From Vigna angularis (lineage: Eukaryota; Streptophyta; Magnoliopsida; Fabales; Fabaceae), in contig NC_068971.1 in assembly GCF_016808095.1 (NCBI RefSeq), positions 20,820,501 to 20,884,500 of the forward strand: 64,000 nucleotides of DNA, written 5' to 3'. The number at the start of each line of letters is the position of its first letter. Position 1 is the first letter of the stretch. Below, in pieces: positions 1-11,790 of this stretch. Below the pieces are notes generated by a model. It made no database searches and had not been told where the DNA came from. It saw only the letters and a list, made by a program, of their open reading frames with translations. The translations under genes and the position numbers were made by a program.

Positions 1-212
1 TCCATGCCTTGTCTGAAAGAAGAGATCTCTTGCTTCCCTTTGTTGACTTTAGAGCTTTGTTGCTGCCATTGTTGTTGTGGTTGATTCTCAAATTGTTCGG
101 CAGCTTGCCAAAATTGGCTTTGATCCATGCTTGAGTGAAGTTCCCACCAGTGGTTGAGATTACTTTGGTAGAATTGAGTGCCCATATAGTTAAATTTTTG
201 TCCGAATTGCAT
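1..212 (-). pseudogene. Athila-like gag fragment, cut by the window edge
   Basis: Reading the minus strand from an ATG at 212, the frame stays open for 70 codons to the window edge. The product is rich in Q, W and N and ends with a stretch containing KVNKGKQEISSF, which also occurs in the Athila-type gag at 24078-26300. It lies just inside an antisense LTR and its primer binding site (396-413), where gag is expected. The N-terminal part does not match the other gag, so this may be a rearranged or non-autonomous copy. I infer a retrotransposon remnant, not a host gene. Confidence 0.5.
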
Positions 213-395
213 CCTGCAAGCATTAGGCACAAAACCCTAGAAACAATTGTTAGCACAAAAAGATAGAAAAGAGAAGAAATAATCAAAGGATATAATTGAA
301 AAGATAAGAAGATAGAAAATAAAAACAGAAAAACCAATATTCACAACAAGTCAAAATTAATTAAAAATCACACAAATATACTAGTTAAACCAGAG

Positions 396-413
396 TCCTC
401 AGCAACGGCACCA
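396..413 (-). other. primer binding site, antisense Athila-like element
   Basis: The minus strand reads TGGTGCCGTTGCTGAGGA. It differs by three transitions from the tRNA-Asp-type site TGGCGCCGTTGCCGGGGA seen at 23524. It lies 6 bp inside the LTR that begins at 420, so the element runs on the minus strand and its interior extends off the left edge. Confidence 0.7.
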
Positions 414-419
414 AAAACT

Positions 420-1640
420 TGTTTACCTCTAGGCAAGTGTAACTAAATCGTAGCAAGTAATAATCCTGGTAAGACCAAGTATCGTTTCCCAAGAAACTCA
501 AGGCCTAGACACTTATGTGATTAATTAATTAATTAATTAAGACTTGAGAACAAAGTGTTATAAGTTTTAAATGCAAAAGACTGAAAAGTAAATATGTATG
601 CATATGATGATCAATGGCAAGAAGAAACAAAAGCATGAATTGAATTATATGGATGAATATGTTGTTGGAGTTTATCAAGTTCATCTTTTCCACTCTCTTG
701 TATTTAGGAATTCATCATTCTTTTCATTAATGTTAATGCCACTTTCTAAATTACTTTAAACCCGATCTCTCGGCGAAGAAAGCTTAATCATAACCACTAG
801 TTTACAATCTCTTGTCTCCCTAGCAATTAATCATGCATTATAGTGAACAGAAGCTTAAAGGCAACCAACTATCATACTCCTATCTCGGTTGGTAATATAT
901 TGTTGGGAGAGATTCCCCAGATCTAGACTTCCCCGTACGTCTCCGTATCGACAAAACCAATAATCATGATATCAAATGAGTTAAACTATGCATGCTTTGA
1001 GCAAAGAGGAAAAACCCTAATAATTAATGAAAGAAAGCATGTATCATATAAATGATCTTGAAGAACAAATTCCATACAAGAGAGTTTCTAAAGATTTACA
1101 TTGATTCCTCAACAACAAAATAAGTTTAGTTCACCATATTCATGGTGAAACTAGATGAACAATGGAATGAAAGAATGGAAGAGATAGAAAAACTCGAGAA
1201 AGAGAAGAGGAGAGTCGTCACCATCTCCAAATCTACCCCTAAGGGGTGAAAAGTGTGTTTCTGCTTCATTCCCAGCCAAAGATACAAACCCTAGAACGTC
1301 CTAAAGCTTATATAATAATCTAAAAAATACAGAAAAGTAGGCCCAAGCCTAGAAAAGTGCCGCTCAATGGTAGTAACACGTGACACTTCTTCCCCTAAGC
1401 GGTGCCAACGGTTCTTGCGAGTGCTGCTCAGCGGTAATTGGCGCTGAGCGATACTTCTGTTTTCTCCTCTTTTGCACTTTTCTTGTCCTTTTCTGATTCC
1501 ATCTCTATCCCTTTTCACTTCTTTCATCAATTTCATCTAAAAACCTGCAAAAACAAGGGAATCAAGCATAAAACCTGTCTAGTCTATTATTTCCACTAAT
1601 TCAACAAAATCATGAGTTCAAGCTAATTTCTAAGTCATAA
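420..1640 (-). mobile_element. antisense Athila-like LTR (right limit approximate)
   Basis: On the plus strand the LTR begins TGTTTACCTCTAGGC and soon contains TATCGTTTCCCAAG, the antisense form of the CTTGGGAAACGATA signature near the 3' end of the Athila LTR at 23445-23460. A TATA-like stretch lies near 1308-1316. Near 1360-1460 there are GC-rich words such as CGCTCAGCGGTAATTGGCGC. No polypurine tract is seen beyond about 1640, so the outer end is uncertain. No host ORF is credible here. Confidence 0.5.
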
Positions 1641-2979
1641 AGGTTGTAATTGAAGTCAATTTTAAATATAAAAATAACAGTTTTTCAACTATCGTCATGT
1701 ATGCACGACATATGTTTTTGGAAAGGGAAAACCACACACACTTTAGTTGATCTTTAAGTATGTGGCAAAACAACAACTTTAAGTCGATTACATTATGGGG
1801 TGAATCGATTAAAACTTGTGTGTTTGCATAAAATCTTTTCGAGTGTGCTGTGAGATTTTTCAAGAAGAAATTTTTTCAAAACTATGCTAAGTATTGTTGC
1901 TTAATCGATTGCATGTGATTTGTATTCGACTAAGTTGGTTAATGTTTTGAAAAACTGTTAAATGCTTGTCACAACTAACATAACAATCATATTTTTAATT
2001 GTGTTGACCAATCATTAAATGATAGTCAATTGAATTAATTGTACATTCAATTAATTGTTGTGATTGCTGCTAAATTGTTATAACTAAATGATGTATTTGA
2101 TTACATTAGTAGCAAAGTCGATATAAACGCGTCTGATATGTGTTTAACTATAAATTGACGCTGATTTGAATTCTATAAGAACTTTTGTGATTCTAACACT
2201 TTCATATTTTTATAGAAAGTTGTGTGATCTTACAAAGAAGGGAAAAACTCCAAGAATCAAGATTGACCGTGGTGATCAAGAATTATGAGATTTGTTGAGG
2301 AACAAGATTTGTTGTGTTTCAAATGTTTGATCAATCTGCACATTTGTGTGTTTACTGTAAGGACCTGCACGTTCTTTTATTTTTTATTTTTTAAAAGAAA
2401 GTGGCGGGGGCATGGCAGTCACTCATGGCTTGCATAATTTTATAGAAGCAGTCATCATGCGTGGAAGCACCAGCCGCCCCAATATCAGAAGTGGGTTTTC
2501 TTTATTGCAAATGGAGAATAGCACTCAGAGGGCCCCTTTTCCTTCAATGTGCACCGTCCAGAGAGCACAGCAAGGGAAGCATTACTGGCTTTAAATTACT
2601 GAGAGGAGGATTTGGGTTGGGGAATGGTGAGAAGAGAAATTCTTGCTGCCATATTTGTGGGAGTAAGAAGCTTTGTTGCAAAATAAATCTGGGAGAGGTG
2701 AAGCGGAGAGCGTCTGGAGTTGCAGCTGCAAATCTTGAGGAAGATTGATTCAAGATTCACAAAGGAAGTCTTCAAGAGGTAAGGGGAGCTAGATCTGTTT
2801 CTATAGATTGTAGAAATATTAAACTGTGTTTGAGATCTGTTATATTCTGCTCTTGGATGCAAATCTGGTAATTTGGGGATGAAAAATGGGGTTTCTGGGT
2901 TTCTGGAAAATCTGGTGCGATTCTGCAGAATTCTGCAGAACGCGCGTTCGGCCAAACAGTGCTCGACCAATAGTGGTCG

Positions 2980-4910
2980 GCCAAACTAACCGTTCGGTTT
3001 TGTATCCTCCAGTAACGAGCGTTAGCGTTCGTTCTGGGCTTGTTTAGTGAGTGTTCGGCGATTGTTTAGGTGTATAAGTGCTTGTGATCGTTCGGCCTTA
3101 ACTTAGTATTCTTAGGTTTCCATCTTGAACATTCGGCCTTGGTTTAATTGTGATTGTGAGCGTTAATTCTCAATTTTGGTATTTTAGGTTTCAATTCCCG
3201 AGCGTTCGGTTTTGATGTAATAGTGGTTGTAGGTGTCCGTCCTTAAATTGATTTTTGCAGTGATCTTTAGCGTTCGGTCTTGTTTTTGTATTAGTATTTG
3301 AGCGTTCCGTTTTGATAAGGTATTTTCTCTTGTGAGCGTTCGGTCTTAATTTGGATTCTTAAGTTTGGATCATAAGCGTTCGTTCTTGGATATTTGTGAT
3401 TGTGAGCGTTCGGCCGTAATTGGATATTCTAAGTTTGAAATCTTAAACGATTGGCCTTGGTGTGTTAGTGAGTATGAGCGTTCGTCCTTCATTATGAGTG
3501 TAGCGTTCGGTCGTTAGTTGTTACCGTTTGGTTAAGCCTTGATTTTAGTACCATTCGGTTAGGTATTCATTTATGTCGTTCGGTCAGAGTTTATTTTTAA
3601 TACAGTTCGTTTGACATCGGATTTGATAGTATCCGATTAAACATTGATCTGTTACCGTTCGGTCTTGAATGTTTAGTACCGTTCGGTTAGGCTTTGACTT
3701 GGTACCGTTTAGGTGTTATTTTGGTAGTCAATTTAGTAAAGTTCGCTCTAGAGTTCAATTGGTACCTTACAGTTAAGGGTGAGTTTAATACCGTTCTGTT
3801 AAGTGTTGAATTAGTACCGTTCGGTGAGAATTGGATTTAATACCGTTCGGTCAGGCTTTGATTTAATACTGTTCAGTGAAGTGCTGATTGGTATTGGTCG
3901 GTCATGTGTTAAGTTTTGATCATGCGGCTAGGATTATAGACGATCGTCCAGTACTTTAGGTGTTCGGTAAAGTGACCTAGGGGTTCGACCAAGAATCAAA
4001 ACGTTCGTCCTAATGGTGTCCGGTTTAATAGTGTTTGATCTTGAGTGTTCGGTCTTAAATTGATAGATTTCAATCTTGAGCTTTCGGTCTTCGTGAAATA
4101 GTGATCGTAGGCTTTAAACTGGTATTCTCAGAGAGTAAACTATAGCGTTCGGTTTTGAGGAGGTACTCTCAGGTTTAACTTGTAGCGTTCGGTCTTAGTG
4201 AACTAGGGATTGTAAGTGTTCGTCCCTAAATTGGTATTTACAGGAAGTGATCTTGAGCGTTCGATATTGGGTATTAGTGATTTTAATCATTCGTCCTTAA
4301 TATGGATTCTTAGGTTTGAATCTTGAAAGTTCGGTCTTGGTGTATTAGAAATTGTAGCGTTCGGATTAAATTAGTGTTCTCAGGATTTGATTTAGTACTG
4401 AACGGTCAGAATGGATTTAGTACCGTTCGGTCACATTTTGATTTAATACTGTCTGGTTAAGTTGTAATCTTTCGGCCAGGGCCTAGACGTTCGACCAGTA
4501 CTTTGGGTGTTCGGTAAAGTGATCTAGCCCAGACTCTAAACGTTCGTCCTAATATTGTTCGTCATAGGCAACGTTCGGTCTTGATGAGGATTGATCTTTC
4601 AACGTTCGTCCAAACAGCTAAGTCTAAGCTCAACCTTAGCGTCCAAATAATATTCGGTTTAATAACGTTTGGTGTTTTAGTGTCGAGACTAAGAGATTGA
4701 TCTTAACGTTCGATTTGTGTGAGGCGTTCGGTTTTAGCGTTCGGCCGAGTAGTGTTCAATCTAATATGGTGCTCGGTTTTTAGCGTTTGGCTTGATTATG
4801 TTGGATCTCATAGCGTCCGTCCAAATAGCATAGTGTTCGACAATATAGTGTTCGGCCAAATAATGTTCGTCAAATAGTGCCCAACCAATAGTGTTCGTTT
4901 CTAAGTTCTT
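2980..4910 (+). repeat. degenerate CGTTCGGTC/CGTTCGTCC word array in the solo LTR
   Basis: Words such as GAGCGTTCGGTCTTG, ACCGTTCGGTTA and AACGTTCGTCC recur dozens of times at irregular 25-60 bp spacing. Linkers are AT-rich, of the type TTGATTTAGTA. It is not a strict tandem repeat; what is conserved is the 8-10 bp CpG core. Plus-strand orientation is strongly favoured. Confidence 0.8.
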
Positions 4911-4949
4911 CTGCTCTTATTCCGGGTTGAATTGGGTGTGTAATCTGTT

Positions 4950-4952
<3 letters not shown>

Positions 4953-5010
<58 letters not shown>
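4953..5010. repeat. (AT)n microsatellite
   Basis: About 58 bp of uninterrupted AT dinucleotides, followed by a short imperfect TTTATATATA. It sits just after the word array in the solo LTR. Confidence 0.95.
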
Positions 5011-5020
<10 letters not shown>

Positions 5021-5381
5021 CTGTAATGAGATTTCTGTATTTAATGCAAGTTGGCATATACTTTATTTTCGTGGGATTTAATTAGACAGCCTTTAAGAAT
5101 TTTATATTCTTATCGTGTATAATCAAAAATATTTTTATGCTTTATCACGGTAGTTAAAAAGGATAATTTCCTTTTTGCCTATATAAGGCGATAGGTGGAT
5201 ACGAGTTCTGTCATTTTACCCTTTCGAGGGAAATACAGATATCTAGCCCGTGAAATTCTAACTCGTGCTGAGTATTGTGCTTGGTGAATGGATGTTACTC
5301 ACCAATGTTTTTACTCGTAAGTCCTTGAAGAACCGGGAAGATATTTCTAAAGCGGTGTGTGGAGGACGACTCTTATCCAAG

Positions 5382-5670
5382 GTCCAATAGCTGCGTGTGA
5401 AGGACCAGTGTCCAATAGCTGCGTGTGAAGGACAGGAATCGAGATAGGTCCAATAGCTGCGTGTGAAGGACAGGAACCGAGATAGGTCCAATAGCTGCGT
5501 GTGAAGGACCAGTGTCCAATAGCTGCGTGTGAAGCACAGGAACCGAGATAGGTCCAATAGCTGCGTGTGAAGGACCAATGTCCAATAGCTGCGTGTGAAG
5601 GACAAGAACCGAGATAGGTCCAATAGCTGCGTGTGAAGGACCAGCGTCCATTAGCTGCGTGTGAAGGACA
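5382..5670 (+). repeat. alternating 28/38-bp tandem array, nine units
   Basis: The core TCCAATAGCTGCGTGTGAAG recurs with start-to-start spacings of 28, 38, 38, 28, 38, 28, 38 and 28 bp. The long form has an extra element of the type AGGAACCGAGATAGG. The minus-strand open frames here, rich in FTRSYW-type repeats, are by-products of the array. Confidence 0.9.
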
Positions 5671-7014
5671 AAATCAATAGGTTTGTCTATCCCTACACTC
5701 AAAGCATTGTTCATGCTCACATAGAGAAGAACAGTGTCAGTGGTGAGAGTAGAGGGAGGTCCTCGTCTATAGCCTGTAATGGTAGAGATAGGCAGGTTGG
5801 GGACTTACCTTGCTAGTGTTGGAGAGGGCCAGCAGAACTATGCAAGTGCAAAGACGACTGTTAGTTTGACAGTTATACAAATCCGGATGAGTCGTGTGAG
5901 TGTGTGAGTTATGGTTTAATGAGCATGCCTTAATTGTTCTTTTATATAAATCTATGTATGATAACATGAATTAACTGTGTTATATGTATAACATGTTTTT
6001 ATATCTAGCTCACCCTTGCATTGTTCGTGTTGTGTGCTGTTGGATATGTTTCTTTGGCGATGATCATCCACTTGGATGGGAGCAGATGTTGTCGAGGAGA
6101 TTCCTTTGGGAGCCAGAGCTGGAGGATTCTGAGGTTGCGTTGTAGTCTTCTTAGGAATTTTCTAATTTGAACACTTGTAGTGTTCAATCCTTTAAACTCT
6201 TTAAGTTTAAATTTCCTTTTCTTTTATTTTTGGATGACTGTAATTTCACATTTGATTATACGTCATACTCCGACTGTTCTCTTTATTTAGATGTTGACGC
6301 CTATATTATATAATATTGGTTATTATATAATCGGGATGTTATATTTACTGCGTGATCAGGATTTGCAATCTTTTGAAGATTGGCTTGGTTTCCCTGTTGT
6401 GATTACAAGAAGAAGAACAGTGGTGTTCTTGACTTTGAGGGTGCTCAAAGGGTTAGACAACATAAGAGAGTGTTCTTGTTGTTGGTCTTGTTGTTTACTG
6501 CCTATATCATATTAGAATGTTAGAGAGGTGTTTTATATTTTTGACGTGAGGTTGCTATAAAAACCTTGTTGTAAAAACCTTGATCTTTACAGTGCATTTA
6601 CTTCCCGTGGTTGGAAGGACACTAGATGTAGGCTTGACCGAACCAGTATAAAAACGCAGCGTTTGAATTTTCTGATCCCTACTATCTTTTATTCATTCGA
6701 TTAAGTTCTTTGTATTCGATTACGTTTCCGCTGCATTGCTAATCATTTACCTTGCGATTCAAGAAAAGTGTAAAGGCATCACATTTTGCAAAAAAGATTT
6801 TAAAAGCTTTTGATTTTACACTTCTCCAATTCACCCCCCTCTTGGTGTGAGAAAATTGAGCCATTCTATTTTAACAAGAGTGAATAGTTGTTGATCCTTA
6901 ACGGGCAACAGGGAAGTCCACGATTTATTGGGGTGAGGTAGGGCACGAAAAAAAATAGAGAAAGGAAGTTGGTGTAGACGTAAGGGCAAGGGCGGTGCAA
7001 ACAACGGTAAACGT

Positions 7015-7730
7015 CTAAATGTAAGCCCACCCGTTTGGATGAAGCTGGGTGGGAGCTAAGTTCAGCACGCGAAGAACGCCCATCTGAAATTTCGAAAAGG
7101 GGGGACGAACGACTAAGTCAAAGAACAAGGTGGAATACACGTAGAAAAAATTGGTATTGTAACCTTCCCACCCATGGCATGCCCGCTCGTTCCTTTTGTG
7201 GATAACTAGTTTGATACTCTCAACATCCTTCGCGTTGGCTAGTATACACACTCGACCAACAAGTTCCTCTAAGGATAAGCTAGTGCTAAAGGAGGATGTA
7301 TAAAGTCCTACCTCATGAGGGGCCAATCATACCTAGGAACGGTTGGAGGAGGAGCAGTGGTAACTCCATCCCACTCTCCGATCGCGTCAATTTCTATTTC
7401 CACTTCTCCTTCCTCCTCAGTTTCATTGGAGGAGCCAACGACCTCGGCAGAAGTATTTCCGGCAACTTCCCACGTCAATGGTTGATCTCCTCCTTCAACA
7501 GAGCCCAGGATGGAAGACCCTACGGACGAAAACAACTCTGCCGCATCATCAGCATACCCCCGACCTTCTTCACCGACAGACTCATCGAACGACCACGTGA
7601 CAGACGACATAGTTACCTGAAAGAGATAGGTAGAAGGATCGACGAAGGAGAGAAGAGGGAAGGCGTGACAATGACAACAACCCCACCTCATATTTATAGT
7701 CGAAAAAAGTGGTTTCGAAGTTTTAATCAC
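7015..7730 (-). pseudogene. gypsy-type transposon N-terminal protein, frameshifted
   Basis: Two overlapping minus-strand frames (7308-7730 and 7015-7326) look like one broken gene. The first, probably starting at the internal ATG at 7612, is acidic and ends in a PRYDWPLMR stretch. The second continues with a conserved-looking segment containing FFDLVVRPPF and APTQLHPNGWAYI. That pattern resembles plant proteins annotated as putative gypsy-type transposon domain (PF04195-like, from memory). A frame change near 7310-7326 separates them. A TATA-like CTATAAATA on the minus strand near 7695 could be its promoter. Confidence 0.5.
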
Positions 7731-8794
7731 AATTGTTCATCACACTCAAATCTAACGGCTAGGGATGATCGACCCTTCACATTCAACGGGCACAAAACCC
7801 ACGGTTCCAGGTGTCCCATGATCAGTGGTCACTCGGTCGGTTGCAGAGGACAACCGACATAAGAGTAAATCATGTTTGCAATTACTAACAGTTGCTCAGC
7901 GCTTAAGGGGCTTGTGTACTGTATGAAATATACTAGTCGACGTAATCAATGATGTGTACTTTATGGAATATACCGGTCAACGTAACCGATGATAGCCAAT
8001 CAGTCCAAGTAGTTGTTTTAGGGTATCAAAGAGTAATTAATAGTATAACTACATGAGCAATTAGTAGGTATAGAAACATGTATTAATAAGAAATTATTAG
8101 GTTTGATTGCGCTAAGCTTTATAAATATCTTATTAATGTCGAAGTAAAGACACTTTTTTTCTAAATTGAATTAAGACTTTGAGAAACATATTTGACAGAA
8201 CGTCATTTTCTGCAAGTCAACCATCGATTGGTGGAGATTAATTTCTTGGAGAAGCTTGGACGATCAAGGAATTGAGTAAAGTAAGGAAGGAGCATCGAAC
8301 CTCCATCCTTTAACTAAATTTTTGAATTTCACGGTCCTGAACAAAATTTTCACGTTTTGTTCCTCTTGAAATGTTTACTTTCCTCTTTGATATATGTTAT
8401 TTACTATCATCTATTAACCAATAAATGGTTGTTTATGTCAAATACCGATTAGGATTAAAATGTTTTTTTTACTTAAATAAACTTTTAGTCTTCAATAAAC
8501 TTTTAGATTTTTTTTGCTCCTTAACTAAAATAAGTTCATTGATTTGTTAGTCCTAAAAATCAAAACTATATTCTTTGAAAATAAAAAACAAAATCCAAAA
8601 TTTTTATTGATGACCAAAAATATTTAAACAGATAAATTATATTTATTTTCTAAAAAGTATAATACTAAAACTATACTGTTAAATAAAAAAGTAAAATAAT
8701 AATTTTGAAGCACAGTAAAAGCAATGCCTTTGTTAAACAAAGTAATAATACTAAAACCAATAAAATTACCTTTAGTAATATATTACAAGTTATA
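7731..8794. other. non-coding, AT-rich stretch left of the nested insertions
   Basis: No gene is visible. Near 7900-7925 there is AAGGGGCTTG followed by TGTACTGTATG, which looks like a polypurine tract and LTR start on the plus strand (compare TGTACTGATAGG, the minus-strand LTR start of the element at 8800-14606). A degraded LTR may therefore begin there. From 8130 to 8794 the sequence is low-complexity AT. It would join directly to 41608 in the empty site. Confidence 0.4.
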
Positions 8795-8972
8795 GATATT
8801 GTTTCGACTGGATCGGTAGGGACCCTGTAAAAACACATAAACTTACTGTCGAAGACGGACGGGCGGATGGCGAATTTGCATGGACCGGGCGGACACTGCT
8901 GAATCCCACGAACCGAAGCAAGCTGCATTGGCGGGCGGCACAAAGATGGACGGTCGCTGCTCCACGCTCCAA

Positions 8973-9985
8973 GCCGGGCGGACGTCCTCCTACTCCAGAC
9001 GCTCGCTCTTTGCTCCAAGCCGGGCGGACGTCCTCCTACTCCAGACGCTCGCTCTCTGCTCCAAGCCGGGCGGACGTCCTCCTACTCCAGACGCTCGCTC
9101 TCTGCTCCAAGCCGGGCGGACGTCCTCCTACTCCAGACGCTCGCTCTCTGCTCCAAGCCGGGCGGACGTCCTCCTACTCCAAACGCTCGCTCTCTGCTCC
9201 AAGCCGGGCGGACGTCCTCCTACTCCAGACGCTCGCTCTCTACTCCAAGCCGGGCGGACGTCCTCCTACTCCAGACGCTCGCTCTCTCCTCCAAGCCTGG
9301 CGGACGTCCTCCTACTCCAGACGCTCGCTCTCTCCTCCAAGCCGGGCGGACGTCCTCCTACTCCAGACGCTCGCTCTCTCCTCCAAGCCTGGCGGACGTC
9401 CTCCTACTCCAGACGCTCGCTCTCTCCTCCAAGCCGGGCGGACGTCCTCCTACTCCAGACGCTCGCTCTCTGCTCCAAACCGGGCGGACGTCCTCATACT
9501 CCAGACGCTCGCTCTCTGCTCCAAGCCGGGCGGACGTCGTCCTACTCCAGACGCTCGCTCTCTGCTCCAAGCCGGGCGGACGTCCTCCTACTCCAGACGC
9601 TCGCTCTCTGCTCCAAGCCGGGCGGACGTCCTCCTACTCCAGACGCTCGCTCTCTACTCCAAGCCGGGCGGACGTCCTCCTACTCCAGACGCTCGCTCTC
9701 TGCTCCAAGCCGGGCGGACGTCCTCCTACTCCAGACGCTCGCTCTCTGCTCCAAGCCGGGCGGACGTCCTCCTACTCCAGACGCTCGCTCTCTGCTCCAA
9801 GCCGGGCGGACGTCCTCCTACTCCAGACGCTCGCTCTCTACTCCAAGCCGGGCGGACGTCCTCCTACTCCAGACGCTCGCTCTCTCCTCCAAGCCGGGCG
9901 GACGTCCTCCTACTCCAGACGCTCGCTCTCTCCTCCAAGCCGGGCGAACGTCCTCCTACTCCAGACGCTCGCTCTCTCCTCTAAG
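8973..9985 (+). repeat. 46-bp tandem array, 22 units, in the 3' LTR
   Basis: The GCCGGGCGGACGTCC mark falls at 8973, 9019, 9065 and onward to 9985, exactly 22 intervals of 46 bp. Variation is mostly one or two sites (CTCTCTGCTCC, CTCTCTACTCC, CTCTCTCCTCC). Each unit holds GGACGTCC and GACGCTCGC. Because 46 = 3x15+1, every reading frame cycles through all three phases. None contains a stop, which produces long spurious frames with a 46-residue period. Confidence 0.97.
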
Positions 9986-10229
9986 CCGGGGGGCCGGGTA
10001 CCTGCTAAAGGCACTCCGACGCTCAAGTCAGTAATATGACAGAGCGTTCTATAATGCATGCATGTGTTGCGTTCTAAGCAATCTGTCCAGAAATCATACC
10101 TGAGACCTTTATTTATACTGATCGTAATGGGCTTTTACCTTTTGGGGGCCTGGAAACGGCCCAATAATACCTTAATCTTCATTAAGGACTTTAATGTGTC
10201 ATTTAGCTTTTAACAATGTTATCAACTGA

Positions 10230-10660
10230 GTGCGGATCATTTGGGAAGGCGTTCAGTCTATGGATGATTGGACGCTCGGTCCTAATTGGTGGGCGGACGT
10301 CCAATCTTAGGTGGACGTCCGGCTCCCGAATGGGTGGGCGCTCGTTAGACACCTTGGGCGGACGTCCTTGGACGGATGTCCGGTTCCTAAGGACGCTCGG
10401 TCCAGATTATTGGGCGGACGTGCCAACTTTGGGCGGACGTCCACTTCTTAAATGATTGGCGTCCTTGGACGGATGTCCGGTTCCTGAGGACGCTCGGTCC
10501 AGATTATTGGGCGAACGTGCAAACCTTGGGCGGACGTCCACTTCTTAAATGATTGGTCGCTCGTTCGGTCCAGATTCTTGGGCGGACATGCAACCTTTGG
10601 CGGTCGTCCGGTTTTTAACGGGCGGCATTATATCAACCGTTCGCTCAGTCTATGCTTGGA
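10230..10660 (+). repeat. GGACGTCC / GGACGCTCGGTCC word array
   Basis: Irregularly spaced words such as GGGCGGACGTCC, TGGACGCTCGGTCC and GACGGATGTCCGG recur through this part of the 3' LTR. The same block is present in the other LTR at 14190-14575. Part of it (about 10355-10470) is duplicated directly at 10455-10560. Confidence 0.8.
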
Positions 10661-10675
10661 GGACCTATCAGTACA

Positions 10676-11200
10676 TAAGCCCCTGAAGCCCGAGCATAAT
10701 TTTATTATGCGAAGGGGTTGTCCACGCCTGGATGGGCGACATTTGGAAAACCGCTGGATTCATGAAAACTCGGACAACTGTTCTTTTGGTCGTTCGGTCT
10801 TTGGTACTTGACACGGGTGGACGCTCGTCATCTTGGACGGACATGCCATCTTGGGTGGACGTCCAAATGGCTGGACGCTCGTCCTGATTGCCATCTTTAG
10901 GCGGACGTCCCATCTTTGGGAGGACGTTCTGTCTTGGTTGGCTGGACGCTCGCCATCTTGGACGGACGTCCCTTCTTGAATGGTTGGACGCTCGTCCTAT
11001 GCCGGGAGGACCTCGCAGTACATAAGCCCCCCAAGCCCGAGCATAATTTTATTGTGCGAAGGGATTTTTTAGATGGCCCCCGAATTGCTGGGTCCACGTG
11101 GAGGTCGACTTGGCGTACCTGAACGATCACGGTTGATGCCGGACGACCTAGTGTTGAGGCCTGATGGCCGAGTCTGTCGATACCTGACGGTTATGCGTTC
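10676..11200. other. interior of the Tat-like element with a second LTR/polypurine junction
   Basis: The junction sequence at 10659-10730 (AGGACCTATCAGTACATAAG then AGCCCGAGCATAATTTTATT) is repeated with changes at 11003-11070. Between the copies lie GGACGCTCGTC and GGACGTCC words. The second copy looks like a captured LTR edge plus polypurine tract. No ORF is credible. Confidence 0.65.
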
Positions 11201-11207
11201 AGAGCTC

Positions 11208-11790
11208 AACCAAGTTGAGAGTCATTCTCGGTGGAACACTTTTTCGCCAATTCGGTCTTTATGGGGCGGACGCCTCTTCGTTCGGAGCCCAACCAAGTTG
11301 AGAGTCGTTCTCGGTGGAACGCTCTTTTTCGCCAACTTGGTCTTAATGGGGCGGACGCCTCTTCGTTTGGAGCCCAACCAAGTTGAGAGTCGTTCTCGGT
11401 GGAACGCTCTTTTTCGCCAATTCGGTCTTTATGGGGCGGACGCCTCTTCGTTCGGAGCCCAACCAAGTTGAGAGTCATTCTCGGTGGAACGCTCTTTTTC
11501 GCCAACTTGGTCTTAATGGGGCGGACGCCTCTTCGTTCGGAGCCCAACCATGATGAGAGTCGTTCTCGGTGGAACGCTCTTTTTCGCCAACTTGGTCTTA
11601 ATGGGGCGGACGCCTCTTCGTTCGGAGCCCAACCAAGTTGAGAGTCGTTCTCGGTGGAACTCTCTTTTTCGCCAACTTGGTCTTAATGGGGCGGATGCCT
11701 CTTCGTTCGGAGCCCAACCAAGATGAGAGTCGTTCTCGGTGGAACGCTCTTTTTCGCCAACTTGGTCTTAATGGGGCGGTATGCACTCGT
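11208..11790 (+). repeat. 85-bp tandem array, seven units
   Basis: AACCAAGTTGAGAGTC or close variants recur at 11208, 11291, 11376, 11461, 11546, 11631 and 11716. The first interval is 83 bp and the others are 85. Each unit contains TCTCGGTGGAACGCTC and GGGGCGGACGCCTCTTCG. A diverged eighth copy sits at 12622-12716. Open frames on both strands here are array artefacts. Confidence 0.95.

Larger units (their letters stand above)
2356..6343 (+). mobile_element. solo LTR of a chromovirus (Tekay-like) gypsy element, 3,988 bp
   Basis: It begins TGTAAGGACC, ends GGGATGTTATA and is flanked by TTTAC on both sides (2351-2355 and 6344-6348), a 5-bp target-site duplication. No PBS, gag or pol lies inside, so it is a solo LTR, normally the product of LTR-LTR recombination. 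The tail near 6059 (GATGATCATCCACTTGGATG) matches the tail of the LTR ending at 17583 (ATGATCATCC...GAGCAGATG), and that LTR is followed by an initiator-Met-type PBS. The terminal CA appears mutated to TA. It carries a CpG-word array, an (AT)n tract and a 28/38-bp tandem array. Confidence 0.72.
1640..6900 (+). mobile_element. SIRE/Maximus-like copia LTR, split by a solo LTR
   Basis: The segments 1640-2355 and 6349-6900 together resemble a legume SIRE-type copia LTR. The left part has words such as GTCGATTACA and AATCGATTG. The right part has CTGATCCCTACTATC, TTCGATTACGTTTCCGCTGC and finally CCAATTCACCCCCCTCTTGG, a stretch common at the end of such LTRs. Removing the insertion at 2356-6343 with one TTTAC copy rejoins them. 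I could not find terminal duplications, so both limits are approximate. Confidence 0.4.
8800..10675 (-). repeat. 3' LTR of the Tat-like element, 1,876 bp
   Basis: On the minus strand it starts TGTACTGATAGG and ends CCAGTCGAAACA. A TATA box (TATAAATAA) lies at 10110-10118. About 85 bp downstream in the sense of transcription is a CTTGAGCGTCGGAGTGCC ... CAGGTACCC motif (9998-10027), then a 46-bp array of 22 units. The array therefore sits in the transcribed part of the LTR. It is 644 bp longer than its partner. Confidence 0.88.

Noticed and set aside
8880..10034. A 384-codon frame with 46-residue repeats
   Set aside because: It is the translation of a stop-free 46-bp tandem array in an LTR. 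A second frame is equally open, there is no unique domain, and the copy number differs between the LTRs.
11206..11547. Frames of 80-132 codons over 11.07-11.80 kb on both strands
   Set aside because: All are derived from the 85-bp array.
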